A DNA stretch of 64,000 nucleotides from an uncultured Pseudomonadota bacterium. GTDB taxonomy: Bacteria > Pseudomonadota > Gammaproteobacteria > Burkholderiales > Burkholderiaceae_C. Positions 1-8,170 of the stretch are shown here, piece after piece. The position numbers and the translations under genes are program-made. Every line of letters begins with the position of its first letter. Position 1 is the stretch's first letter. The stretch covers positions 124,001 to 188,000 of the forward strand of contig CAMFIB010000001.1 in assembly GCA_945952465.1 (NCBI GenBank), given 5' to 3'. Under the pieces are notes generated by a model. The model made no database searches and was not told the origin of the DNA. It saw only the letters and a program-made list of their open reading frames with translations.

Positions 1-632
1 TGAACCACAACAACGAGGTCACGCTGCGCGCCAACGTGGCGCCCAAGCTGGCCGGCAACTTCTTCACGCTGGACCTGGCGCAGGCGCGCGCCGCCTTTGA
101 GGCGGTGCCGTGGGTGCGCCGGGCCATGGTGCGGCGCGAGTTTCCCGGCCGGCTCGACGTGCGGCTGGAGGAACACCGCGCCGCCGCGCTGTGGGGGCCT
201 GAGGGCGAGCAGAAGCTGGTGAACGACGCCGGCGAGGTGTTCGACGCCAACCCGGGCGACATCGACGCCGACGACCTGCCGCGGCTGGTCGGGCCGCAGG
301 GCCAGTCGGTCGCGATGCTGCAGATGGCGCGCGCGGTGGAGCCGGTGTTCTCGAAGATGGACGCGGTGCTGGTGGAGCTGGCGCTGTCGGGCCGTGGCGG
401 CTGGCGCGCCGAGCTGGACAGTGGCGCCGCGCTGGAAATGGGCGGCGGCACACCCGAGGAGGTGGTGCCGCGGCTGGAGCGCTTCGTCGCGACGCTGCCG
501 CAGGTGGCCGCCAAGTACGGCCGGCGCGGCGACGCGCTGGAGACGGCCGACCTGCGGCATGCCGGCGGCTATGCGCTGCGGCTGCGCGGTGTGTCGACAA
601 CGGCGGCCGACGCGCCGGGCAAGAAGAAATAG
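1..632 (+). CDS. ftsQ: Cell division protein FtsQ (5' end outside window)
   Basis: FtsQ is a bitopic inner-membrane division protein that links early and late divisome parts through the FtsQLB complex. The reading frame is open to the left edge (first complete codon at base 3), so the cytoplasmic tail, the membrane helix and the start of the POTRA domain are missing. What remains begins in the POTRA domain (NHNNEVTLRANV, then a VPWVRRAMVRREFP segment typical of FtsQ) and continues through the beta domain to a lysine-rich end (GKKK). It ends 9 bases before ftsA, in the usual dcw order ftsQ-ftsA-ftsZ. Identification rests on sequence pattern and position together. Confidence 0.95.
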   Translation, partial: NHNNEVTLRANVAPKLAGNFFTLDLAQARAAFEAVPWVRRAMVRREFPGRLDVRLEEHRAAALWGPEGEQKLVNDAGEVFDANPGDIDADDLPRLVGPQGQSVAMLQMARAVEPVFSKMDAVLVELALSGRGGWRAELDSGAALEMGGGTPEEVVPRLERFVATLPQVAAKYGRRGDALETADLRHAGGYALRLRGVSTTAADAPGKKK

Positions 633-641
633 GGGCAGGGC

Positions 642-1871
642 ATGGCAAAAGAATACAAAGACCTGGTGGTGGGGCTGGACATCGGCACCGCCAAGGTGAT
701 GGTGGTGGTGGCCGAGGTGATGCCGGCCGGCGACCTGAAGCTGGCGGGCCTCGGCGTGGCGCCGAGCAACGGGCTGAAGCGCGGTGTGGTGGTCAACATC
801 GACGCCACGGTGCAGAGCATCCAGCTCGCGCTCAAGGAGGCCGAGCTGATGGCCGACTGCAAGATCACCCGGGTCTATACCGGCATCACCGGCAGCCACA
901 TCCGCGGCATCAACTCCACCGGCATGGTGGCCGTGAAAGACCGCGAGGTCACGCAGACCGACGTGGCGCGCGTGGTGGAAACGGCCAAGGCCATCAACAT
1001 CTCCAGCGACCAGCGGCTGCTGCTGGTGGAACCGCAGGAGTTCGTGATCGACGGCCAGGACGTGCGCGAGCCCATTGGCATGAGCGGCATCCGGCTGGAG
1101 GCCAAGGTGCACATCGTGACCGGCGCGCAGAGTGCGGCCGAGAACATCATCAAGTGCGTGCGCCGCTGTGGGCTGGACGTGGACCAGCTGATGCTGAACC
1201 CGCTGGCGTCCAGCCACGCGGTGCTGACCGACGACGAGCGCGAACTGGGCGTGTGCCTGGTCGACATCGGCGCCGGCACCACGGACGTGGCCATCTTCAC
1301 CGGCGGCGCGATCCGCCACACGGCGGTGATCCCGATTGCCGGCGACCTGATCACCAGCGACATCGCGATGGCGCTGCGCACCCCCACCAAGGACGCGGAA
1401 GACATCAAGGTCGAATCGGGCTTCGCCAAGCAGCTCCTGGCCGACCCCGACAGCCAGGTCGAGGTGCCGGGGCTGGGCGACCGCGGCCCGCGCATGCTGA
1501 GCAAGCAGGCGCTGGCCGGCGTGATCGAGCCGCGCGTGGAAGAGATTTTTTCGCTCGTGCAGCAGGTGGTGCGCGAGTCGGGTTTCGAGGAGGTGCTGTC
1601 GTCCGGGGTCGTGCTGACCGGCGGCAGCTGCGTGATGCCGGGCATGCTGGAACTGGGCGAGGACATCTTCCTCAAGCCGGTGCGGCGCGGCATTCCCAAA
1701 TACGCGAGTTCGCTGAGCGACATGGTCGCCCAGCCGCGCGCGTCGACGGTGATGGGGCTGCTGGAGGAAGCGCGGTTGGCGCGCCTGCGGGGCTTCAAGG
1801 TGGCCCAGAAGAGCGGTTCGATGAAGACCGCGGTGGGTCGGGTGAAGGACTGGTTCGTGGGGAACTTCTGA
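642..1871 (+). CDS. ftsA: Cell division protein FtsA
   Basis: FtsA is the actin-like ATPase that tethers FtsZ to the membrane and recruits later division proteins. At 409 residues it has the usual family length. The phosphate-1 motif GLDIGTAK lies near residues 11-18, the phosphate-2 motif DIGAGTTDVAIF near 207-218, and a GGSC adenosine-binding segment near 327. The C-terminus (VKDWFVGNF) is an amphipathic membrane-targeting tail. The start codon follows the ftsQ stop by 9 bases with GGGGCAGGG upstream. It is part of the ftsQ-ftsA-ftsZ operon. Confidence 0.98.
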   Translation: MAKEYKDLVVGLDIGTAKVMVVVAEVMPAGDLKLAGLGVAPSNGLKRGVVVNIDATVQSIQLALKEAELMADCKITRVYTGITGSHIRGINSTGMVAVKDREVTQTDVARVVETAKAINISSDQRLLLVEPQEFVIDGQDVREPIGMSGIRLEAKVHIVTGAQSAAENIIKCVRRCGLDVDQLMLNPLASSHAVLTDDERELGVCLVDIGAGTTDVAIFTGGAIRHTAVIPIAGDLITSDIAMALRTPTKDAEDIKVESGFAKQLLADPDSQVEVPGLGDRGPRMLSKQALAGVIEPRVEEIFSLVQQVVRESGFEEVLSSGVVLTGGSCVMPGMLELGEDIFLKPVRRGIPKYASSLSDMVAQPRASTVMGLLEEARLARLRGFKVAQKSGSMKTAVGRVKDWFVGNF

Positions 1872-2014
1872 GATGTTCCACCACCCCGATCCTGAACTCA
1901 CGAGTCTGCCCGACAAATGGTGCGGCCATGGCCCACCGTGCGGGCGACAATCGCGGCTGGACCACGACAAGAATACTTTGGCAACTGCAGGAAACCCAAT
2001 ATCAGGAGAATCAC

Positions 2015-3229
2015 ATGAGCATCGAAATGATTGATGTCGAAGAGTTCGATCAAGGCACCCAGATCAAGGTGATCGGTGTCGGCGGCGGCGGCGGCAACGC
2101 CGTGCAGCACATGATCGGCTGCCGCGTGCAGGGCGTTGAATTCATCTGCGCCAACACCGACGCCCAGGCGCTGTCGCGCAGCTCGTCGCACAAGGTCATC
2201 CAGCTCGGCACCAGCGGGCTGGGCGCCGGCAGCAAGCCCGACAAGGGCCGCGAAGCCGCGGAGCTGGCGGTGGACGACATCCGCGCCTCCATCGCTGGCG
2301 CGCACATGCTGTTCATCACCGCCGGCATGGGCGGCGGCACCGGCACCGGCGCCGCGCCCGTCATTGCGCGCATCGCCAAGGAAATGGGCATCCTCACCGT
2401 GGGCGTGGTCACCAAGCCGTTCGAGTTCGAGGGCGGCCGCCGCATGACCAACGCCGACAACGGCCTGACCGAGCTGGAAGCCAACGTTGATTCGCTGATC
2501 GTCGTGCTGAACGAGAAGCTGCTCGAGGTGCTGGGCGATGAAGTCACCCAGGACGAAGCCTTCGCGCACGCCAACGACGTGCTGAAGAACGCCGTGGGCG
2601 GCATCGCCGAAATCATCAACGTGCCGGGCCACGTCAACGTCGACTTCGAAGACGTCCGCACCGTGATGGGCGAGCCGGGCAAGGCCATGATGGGCACCGC
2701 CCTGGCGCAGGGCCCCGACCGCGCGCGCATCGCCGCCGAGCAGGCCGTGGCCTGCCCGCTGCTGGAGGGCATCGACCTGTCGGGCGCCAAGGGCGTGCTG
2801 GTGCTGATCACCGCCGCCAAGGGCAGCCTCAAGCTGGCCGAGTCGAAACTCGCGATGAACACCATCCGCGCCTATGCGTCGCAAGAGGCACACGTCATCT
2901 ACGGCACCGCCTACGACGACGAGCTGGGCGACCAGATCCGCGTGACCGTGGTCGCCACCGGCCTGAGCCGCCAGGCCGCGCGCCGCACGGCGCCGCCGCT
3001 GCAGGTGCTGCGCACCGGCACCGACAACGTCGGCTTCGCGCTGCCGCAGACGGCCTCCGCCGTGGGCGGCGCCGGTGCGGCGGCCAGCCAGGCCGACTAC
3101 GCCGGCATGGCCACGCCCAGCGTCTGGCGCACCAACCGCACGCAGGCCGCCGCCAAGGTGGACGCGCTGTCGTCGGGCGGCATGGACGACTTCGAGATCC
3201 CGGCCTTCCTGCGCAAGCAGGCAGACTAA
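2015..3229 (+). CDS. ftsZ: Cell division protein FtsZ
   Basis: FtsZ is the tubulin-like GTPase that forms the cytokinetic ring. The protein has 404 residues. The N-terminal IKVIGVGGGGGNAV segment is at residues 17-30 and the tubulin signature GGGTGTG at 106-112. The synergy-loop segment NVDFEDV lies near 208. The C-terminal peptide DDFEIPAFLRKQ is the conserved hub that binds FtsA and ZipA-type partners. The ATG at 2015 is chosen because an AGGAG ribosome binding site (2003-2007) precedes it and it matches the family N-terminus; longer upstream extension is a different gene's shadow. A 143-base gap after ftsA may carry an extra promoter. Confidence 0.98.
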   Translation: MSIEMIDVEEFDQGTQIKVIGVGGGGGNAVQHMIGCRVQGVEFICANTDAQALSRSSSHKVIQLGTSGLGAGSKPDKGREAAELAVDDIRASIAGAHMLFITAGMGGGTGTGAAPVIARIAKEMGILTVGVVTKPFEFEGGRRMTNADNGLTELEANVDSLIVVLNEKLLEVLGDEVTQDEAFAHANDVLKNAVGGIAEIINVPGHVNVDFEDVRTVMGEPGKAMMGTALAQGPDRARIAAEQAVACPLLEGIDLSGAKGVLVLITAAKGSLKLAESKLAMNTIRAYASQEAHVIYGTAYDDELGDQIRVTVVATGLSRQAARRTAPPLQVLRTGTDNVGFALPQTASAVGGAGAAASQADYAGMATPSVWRTNRTQAAAKVDALSSGGMDDFEIPAFLRKQAD

Positions 3230-3242
3230 GGTTCTAACCCAA

Positions 3243-3282
3243 GGCGCGGGGCGGTCCGGAGACGGGCCGCCCCGCGCCGTTT
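3243..3282 (+). terminator. GC-rich hairpin after ftsZ
   Basis: A 16-bp stem (3243-3258 with 3263-3278, one G-T wobble) closes a GAGA loop and is followed by only GTTT. It lies 14 bases after the ftsZ stop. The stem is strong but the T-tract weak, so termination may be partial or protein-assisted. Confidence 0.65.
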
Positions 3283-3361
3283 GAGGGCCGGCGCCGGCGG
3301 TTTCGGCCCTACTTTTACCGGCGGTTTACGCGTGCGGGCCGCGCACCCCGGCGACCACTTT

Positions 3362-3367
3362 TACAAT
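3362..3367 (+). promoter_or_regulatory. -10 box directly upstream of lpxC
   Basis: TACAAT ends 6 bases before the lpxC ATG. A transcript starting about 7 bases after this box would begin at or next to the start codon. No clear -35 box or Shine-Dalgarno sequence is visible. Confidence 0.5.
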
Positions 3368-3373
3368 CGGGGC

Positions 3374-4297
3374 ATGTTGGAGCAGCGCACCCTCAAGTCC
3401 CTGACCCGCGCGGTGGGCGTGGGCCTGCACAGCGGCCAGCGTGTGGAGCTGACGCTGCGGCCCGCCCAGCCCGACACCGGCATCGTGTTCCGCCGCATCG
3501 ACCTGCCCGAGCCGGTCGACATTCCAATTTCGGCACAGGCGGTGACCGACACCCGGCTGGCCTCCACCATCTCGAACGGCGGCGCCAAGGTGCACACGGT
3601 GGAGCACCTCATGTCGGCCTGCGCCGGCCTGGGCATCGACAACCTCTACGTCGACATCACCGCCGAGGAAGTGCCGATTCTGGACGGTTCGGCCTCGTCC
3701 TTCGTGTTCCTTCTGCAGAGCGCCGGCATCGTGCGCCAGCGCGTGCCGCGCCGCTTCATCCGCGTGACACAGCCGGTCGAGATCCGTGAAGGCGAGGGTG
3801 CCGCCGCCAAGTGGGCGCGGCTCGACCCGCACCACGGCTACAAGCTGGCCTTCGAGATCGACTTCGACCACCCGGCCGTCGATTCCACCGGCCAGCGCGT
3901 CGAATTCGACTTCAGCACCGGCTCCTACACCCGCGACATCGCCCGCGCCCGCACCTTCGGCTTCACCAAAGACGTGGAAATGATGCGCGCCAACGGCCTA
4001 GCGCTCGGCGGCGGGCTGGACAACGCCATCGTGATGGACGACTACAAGGTCCTCAACAGCGACGGCCTGCGGTATGACGACGAGTTCGTCAAACACAAGA
4101 TCCTCGACGCGATGGGCGACCTGTACCTGCTCGGCAAGCCGCTGCTGGCCGCGTACAGCGCGTTCCGTTCCGGCCATGCGCTGAACAACCGGCTGCTGCG
4201 CGAGCTGCTGTCGCGCGAGAACGCCTACGAGGTCGTCACCTTCGACGACGAGAAAAAGGCGCCCAGCGGCTTCGCGCTGCCCGTCCGGGCCTGGTAG
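3374..4297 (+). CDS. lpxC: UDP-3-O-acyl-N-acetylglucosamine deacetylase LpxC
   Basis: LpxC catalyses the committed, zinc-dependent deacetylation step of lipid A synthesis in the cytoplasm. The protein has 307 residues, the usual size. It begins MLEQRTLK and has GVGLHSG near residues 16-22. The zinc-ligand motif VEHLMSA lies near 76-82, ILDGSA near 100, and the second zinc region HKILDAMGD near 240. The final SGHALNN carries the conserved histidine. The ATG at 3374 is chosen from family alignment; there is no ribosome binding site but a -10 box sits 6 bases upstream. Its position after ftsZ is the standard dcw arrangement. Confidence 0.98.
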   Translation: MLEQRTLKSLTRAVGVGLHSGQRVELTLRPAQPDTGIVFRRIDLPEPVDIPISAQAVTDTRLASTISNGGAKVHTVEHLMSACAGLGIDNLYVDITAEEVPILDGSASSFVFLLQSAGIVRQRVPRRFIRVTQPVEIREGEGAAAKWARLDPHHGYKLAFEIDFDHPAVDSTGQRVEFDFSTGSYTRDIARARTFGFTKDVEMMRANGLALGGGLDNAIVMDDYKVLNSDGLRYDDEFVKHKILDAMGDLYLLGKPLLAAYSAFRSGHALNNRLLRELLSRENAYEVVTFDDEKKAPSGFALPVRAW

Positions 4298-4313
4298 GGC
4301 CGCGCCCCACCGC

Positions 4314-5099
4314 TCAGCGGGCGGCCAGCAGAAACTGCGCAACGCCGTCGGCCGCCGTTGCCGGCTCGCAGGCCACGCCCCAGACGCGCGCCACCGCCTG
4401 CGGCGTCAACACCTCGGCGGTGGTCCCCCAGGCCTGCACCTGTCCGCGGTCGAGCAGCAGCACGTCGTCGGCATAGCGCAGCGCAAGGTTGAGGTCGTGC
4501 AGCACCGCGACCACGCCCACCCCGCGTTCCAGCGCCCAGCGCCGCGCCAGCGACAGCACCTGGTGCTGGTGCGACAGGTCCAGCGCCGCCGTGGGTTCGT
4601 CCAGCAGCAGCCAGCGCGGCAGGTTGCCGGCCACCGGCTCCCAGATCTGGCACAGCACCCGTGCGAGCTGTGCGCGGGCCTTCTCCCCGCCCGACAGCGT
4701 GTTGAGCACGCGGTGCTGCAGGTGGTGCACACCGGTGGCCTGCAGCGCGGCGTCGACCAGCGCGGCCTCGTGTGCCGACGGCCGCTGGCGGTGCGGGTAG
4801 CGCCCCAGTTCAGCGACCTCGCGCACGGTGAAATCGAAGGCGGTGGCGCTGTCCTGCGGCAGCAGGGCGCGCTGCAACGCCAGTTGGCGTGGCGGCTGGC
4901 TCCGCAGCGGCTGGCCGTTGAGGCGCACACCGCCCGACTGGCCGGGCCGGTGGGCGGCCATGAGGCCGAGCAGGGTCGATTTGCCCGCGCCATTGGGACC
5001 CAGCACCGCCGAGAAGCGGCCGGGCGCCAGACGCAGGCTCACCGGGTGGAGCAGCACCTGGCCGCCCAGCGACAGGCCGGCGCCGTCCAGCTCGATCAC
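4314..5099 (-). CDS. hmuV: Heme ABC transporter ATP-binding protein
   Basis: This is the cytoplasmic ATPase that drives heme import through HmuU. The protein has 261 residues. The Walker A motif GPNGAGKST is near residues 34-42, the signature LSGGEKARAQLARVL near 138-152, Walker B WLLLDEPTAALD near 165-176, and the switch histidine in VAVLHDLNLAL. A family-typical RYPH segment follows the Q-loop. It is the last gene of the hmuRSTUV operon; its ATG overlaps the hmuU stop by 4 bases, suggesting translational coupling. It converges on lpxC with a 16-base gap. Confidence 0.95.
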   Translation of the reverse strand: MIELDGAGLSLGGQVLLHPVSLRLAPGRFSAVLGPNGAGKSTLLGLMAAHRPGQSGGVRLNGQPLRSQPPRQLALQRALLPQDSATAFDFTVREVAELGRYPHRQRPSAHEAALVDAALQATGVHHLQHRVLNTLSGGEKARAQLARVLCQIWEPVAGNLPRWLLLDEPTAALDLSHQHQVLSLARRWALERGVGVVAVLHDLNLALRYADDVLLLDRGQVQAWGTTAEVLTPQAVARVWGVACEPATAADGVAQFLLAAR

Positions 5100-6163
5100 A
5101 GCACCCGCCCCCGCAGCTTGCGCAGCAGCACGAGGAAGAACGGCACGCCAATGGCGGCGCTGAGCACCCCCAGCGGCAGTTCGGCCGGCGCGGCGATGGT
5201 CCGCGCCACGCTGTCGGCCAGCAGCACCAGCGCCGCGCCCAGCAGCGCCGAGCCCGGCAGCACCACCCGGTGGTTCGGGCCGGCCGCCAGCCGCACCATG
5301 TGCGGCGCCACCAGGCCGATGAAGCCGATGACCCCTGTGGTGGCCGTCACCACGCCCACCGCCAGCGCCGTCACCAGCACCACCGTGCGCTTGACCCGCT
5401 CAACCGATACGCCGAGCAGTGCGGCCTGTGCTTCGCCCAGGGCGATGGCGTTCAACGGACGGGCCAGCGCAAAACCGGCCACGCTGGCGATGGCGACCAC
5501 GCTGCCCACCAGCGCCACCGCGCTCCAGCGGGCGCCGCCCAGGCTGCCCAGCAGCCAGAACTGGATGTTGCGCAACTGCTCGTCGGTCGCGACGAAGCTC
5601 AGAAAGCCGAGGCCCGCGTTGGCGAGCGCGTTCATCGCGATGCCGGCCAGCAGCATCATGCCCAGCCGGGTGCCGCCTTCGTGCCTCGCCAGCCCGCAGA
5701 TGATGCCGGTGACGGCCAGCCCGCCGGCGAAGGCCGCGACCACCAGCGTCCAGCTGCCCAGCGTGCGCGGCAGTTCTGGAAACCACCAACTGCCGGCGAC
5801 GATGGTGGCCGCGGCCGCCAGCGCGGCGCCGCTGCTGACACCCACCAGGCCCGGATCGGCCAGCGGGTTGCGGAACAGGCCCTGCATGAGCGCGCCGGCC
5901 AGCCCCAGCCCGGCGCCGGCCGCCAGCCCCAGGATCAGCCGCGGCAGCCGGATGTTCACGAACACCAGATGGTCGGGCGTGGGGTTGGCCGTGCCGGAGA
6001 ACAGGTCCGCCAGCACCGCCAGCAACTGCGAGGGCGCGATGGCGTAGGCGCCGCGCGCACCACCGGCGATGAACGCGCCGGCCACCAGCAGCACGCCCAG
6101 GCCCAGTGCCGCGCGGTGCGACAGCCGGCCGGTCACGGCGCTGGCAGCGCGCGCCGCCGTCAT
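5096..6163 (-). CDS. hmuU: Heme ABC transporter permease (BtuC/FecCD family)
   Basis: This is the inner-membrane permease of the heme importer. The protein has 355 residues with about nine or ten hydrophobic helices. Family motifs include the RLPRLILGLAAGAGLGLAGA segment near residues 76-95, NPLADPGLVGVSSGAAL near 101-117, and the C-terminal GFIGLVAPHMVR coupling region near 270. The ATG at 6163 is chosen because it begins just inside the end of hmuT (4-base overlap) and gives the normal length. The upstream extension in the same frame reads through hmuT and is a shadow. Confidence 0.95.
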   Translation of the reverse strand: MTAARAASAVTGRLSHRAALGLGVLLVAGAFIAGGARGAYAIAPSQLLAVLADLFSGTANPTPDHLVFVNIRLPRLILGLAAGAGLGLAGALMQGLFRNPLADPGLVGVSSGAALAAAATIVAGSWWFPELPRTLGSWTLVVAAFAGGLAVTGIICGLARHEGGTRLGMMLLAGIAMNALANAGLGFLSFVATDEQLRNIQFWLLGSLGGARWSAVALVGSVVAIASVAGFALARPLNAIALGEAQAALLGVSVERVKRTVVLVTALAVGVVTATTGVIGFIGLVAPHMVRLAAGPNHRVVLPGSALLGAALVLLADSVARTIAAPAELPLGVLSAAIGVPFFLVLLRKLRGRVL

Positions 6164-7074
6164 GCCTTCGCCATCCGCTCGTGGACCTCGCGCACCGTGG
6201 CCGGCAGGCGTGGGCCGAAGCCGATCAGTTGCAGTGCGTCCATGGTGACGAGCGCGCGCCGCTTGAAGGCGGGCGTCAGCGCGAGTTCGGGGCGCGTCCA
6301 GAATTTCTCGATGCCGCCGTGCGCCTCGATGCTCTGGTCGCTGGTGAGGATGACCTCCGGCGCCGCTGCGGCCATGGCCTCGGCCGTCATGGGCCGGTAG
6401 CCCTCGAAGCCGGTCATGCAGTTGACGCCGCCCGAAAAGCGGATCACGGCGTCGGCGGCTGTGTTCTGGCCGGCGACCTGCGGGCTGGCGCTGTGGGAGA
6501 GGATGAACAACACGCGGGGTTTCGGCCCGGTCGAGGCGGCGATGCGTTTCTGCACCTCCGCCCACTCGGCGTCCAGCGTGGCCTGGAGCGTGCGCGCCTG
6601 CGCCTCGCGCGCGGCCGCCCGGCCCACGGCCTGCACCTTGCGCTGCACCTCGGCCCAGGTGTGGTCGGCCACCACCAGTTCCACCTTCACGCCGGCGCTG
6701 CGCACCTGGTCCAGCACCACCGCGGGGCCGGCCTCGGTGGTGGCGATCACCGCGTCGGGCTTGAGAGACAGCAGGCCCTCGGCCGACAGCTGCCGCATGT
6801 AGCCGACCTTGGGCGTCTTCAGGGCCGCCGCCGGGTACAGGCTGGTGGTATCGGTGCCGGCGAGCTGGGCTTCGGCGCCGAGCAGGTAGACCACCTCCGT
6901 GATGGCGCCGCTCACCGTCACCAGGCGCGGCGGGCGTGGCTGTGCCCAGGCGGGCGCGGCCAGCCCGGTGCATGCGGCGGCGGGAACCAGGCCCAGCAGC
7001 GCGCGGCGCAGAGGGTTGGGGCGGGAATGCAAAGAGGTCATCGGGGTTTCCGTGGGCGGCGCGATCGGGTTCAT
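6160..7074 (-). CDS. hmuT: Periplasmic heme-binding protein
   Basis: The substrate-binding component delivers heme to HmuUV in the periplasm. The N-terminus has an arginine-containing n-region, a hydrophobic core (ALLGLVPAAACTGLAAPAWA) and a probable AWA cleavage site, followed by the class III binding-protein fold (RLVTVSGAITEVVYLLGAE). The ATG at 7074 overlaps the hmuS stop in an ATGA arrangement; an alternative ATG at 7041 would give a shorter, more conventional signal peptide. Without the signal peptide it is about 260 residues, the normal family size. Gene order HmuS-T-U-V supports the assignment. Confidence 0.9.
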   Translation of the reverse strand: MNPIAPPTETPMTSLHSRPNPLRRALLGLVPAAACTGLAAPAWAQPRPPRLVTVSGAITEVVYLLGAEAQLAGTDTTSLYPAAALKTPKVGYMRQLSAEGLLSLKPDAVIATTEAGPAVVLDQVRSAGVKVELVVADHTWAEVQRKVQAVGRAAAREAQARTLQATLDAEWAEVQKRIAASTGPKPRVLFILSHSASPQVAGQNTAADAVIRFSGGVNCMTGFEGYRPMTAEAMAAAAPEVILTSDQSIEAHGGIEKFWTRPELALTPAFKRRALVTMDALQLIGFGPRLPATVREVHERMAKA

Positions 7075-8153
7075 CAGAGGGCTGCGGGCGCGGCCTGCAG
7101 TGGCGCCAGCCGGTCGACGATGTCGCGCCAGGCCTGCTGCTCCGGCTGGCCAGGCTTGCGGGAGCCGAAGAACATGGCCATGAGTTCGCCCTCGCCGTCG
7201 AAGGCTTCGAGCGAGGTCACCACGCCGTCGGCCGTTGGCTTCTCGACCCGCCACACCGAGGCGATGCTGTCTTCGCGCAGGTGCAGGTTGAAGCCGGGGT
7301 CCAGCACGTTGAGCCATTGCGTGCCACGGATGTCCATGGGTTCGATGCGGCGCACCGGCCCGCTGTGGATCTGGATGCAGCCCGGGTTGCCGACGAAGCA
7401 CATGATGGGCGTGCCGTCGAGCGCGGCCTCCATCAACACGTCGCGCACGGCGTGCGCCGCCATGCGCCGCGTGAAGCGGCCTTCGACGAGGCGGAAACTC
7501 TGCTGGCGCTCGGCGCCATGCCGGTTCAGCAGGCCGAAGAACTCGTGCGTGTCCTGCATGGCGGCCCAGTCCGTGGCCAGCGCCTGTGCATCCACCTGGG
7601 CGTCGGCGGGTACGGCCGCTGGCGGCGGGGCCGCGGTGAACAGATAGCTTAGAGAGGGCTCGGCGTGGCGGTCGATCACCGCCTGCCAGGCTGTTAGGTC
7701 CGTGGCTTCTCGGGTGTAGATCTTGTGCACGGCGCGGCCATGCGCGTCGAAGAACTGCAGGCTCGCGGTGGCCCGGTTGCCCGGGTTCGCGGCCAGCTCC
7801 GTTACGGCGAACCCGGCATGCCACCGGGACAGGAACAGCCGCAGATCGATGTCTTCCCCCAGCGCCAGGCCGACGTGGCCGCTGGCCGACACGTTCTGGT
7901 AGATGCCGGTCTTTTCGTGAACGGTGGACTGGTTGCGGGTGAGCGCCATCAGCGGGCCGCATGGTTCCAGCCCCTGCAGCAGCTCGATCCACGGGCCGCG
8001 CAGCGGCACCGCCTTGGGCGCATGGTCGTGCTGCCCGGCGTGCGCTGCAACCGCCTCGCCCTCGCTCACGCCAATGGCCTCGGCCGCGTCCTTGGCCCGT
8101 TTGCCGCTGCTGCGCGCGGCGCTGAATTGCTCCCGCAATGTGGCTGCGTTCAT
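7074..8153 (-). CDS. hmuS: Hemin-degrading / heme-trafficking factor HmuS
   Basis: HmuS/HemS/ChuS-family cytoplasmic proteins take up imported heme and either carry it or break it down. The protein has 359 residues and shows the two-fold repeat of the family: an N-terminal half with VMALTRNQSTVHEKTG-like signature (MALTRNQSTVHEK near residue 70) and a C-terminal half with GNPGCIQIHSGPVRRIE near 260 and HLREDSIASVWRVEKPT near 290. The ATG at 8153 is 17 bases after the receptor stop. It is embedded in the heme operon, consistent with its role. Confidence 0.93.
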   Translation of the reverse strand: MNAATLREQFSAARSSGKRAKDAAEAIGVSEGEAVAAHAGQHDHAPKAVPLRGPWIELLQGLEPCGPLMALTRNQSTVHEKTGIYQNVSASGHVGLALGEDIDLRLFLSRWHAGFAVTELAANPGNRATASLQFFDAHGRAVHKIYTREATDLTAWQAVIDRHAEPSLSYLFTAAPPPAAVPADAQVDAQALATDWAAMQDTHEFFGLLNRHGAERQQSFRLVEGRFTRRMAAHAVRDVLMEAALDGTPIMCFVGNPGCIQIHSGPVRRIEPMDIRGTQWLNVLDPGFNLHLREDSIASVWRVEKPTADGVVTSLEAFDGEGELMAMFFGSRKPGQPEQQAWRDIVDRLAPLQAAPAAL

Positions 8154-8170
8154 GCTTGCTCCTGTTGCTG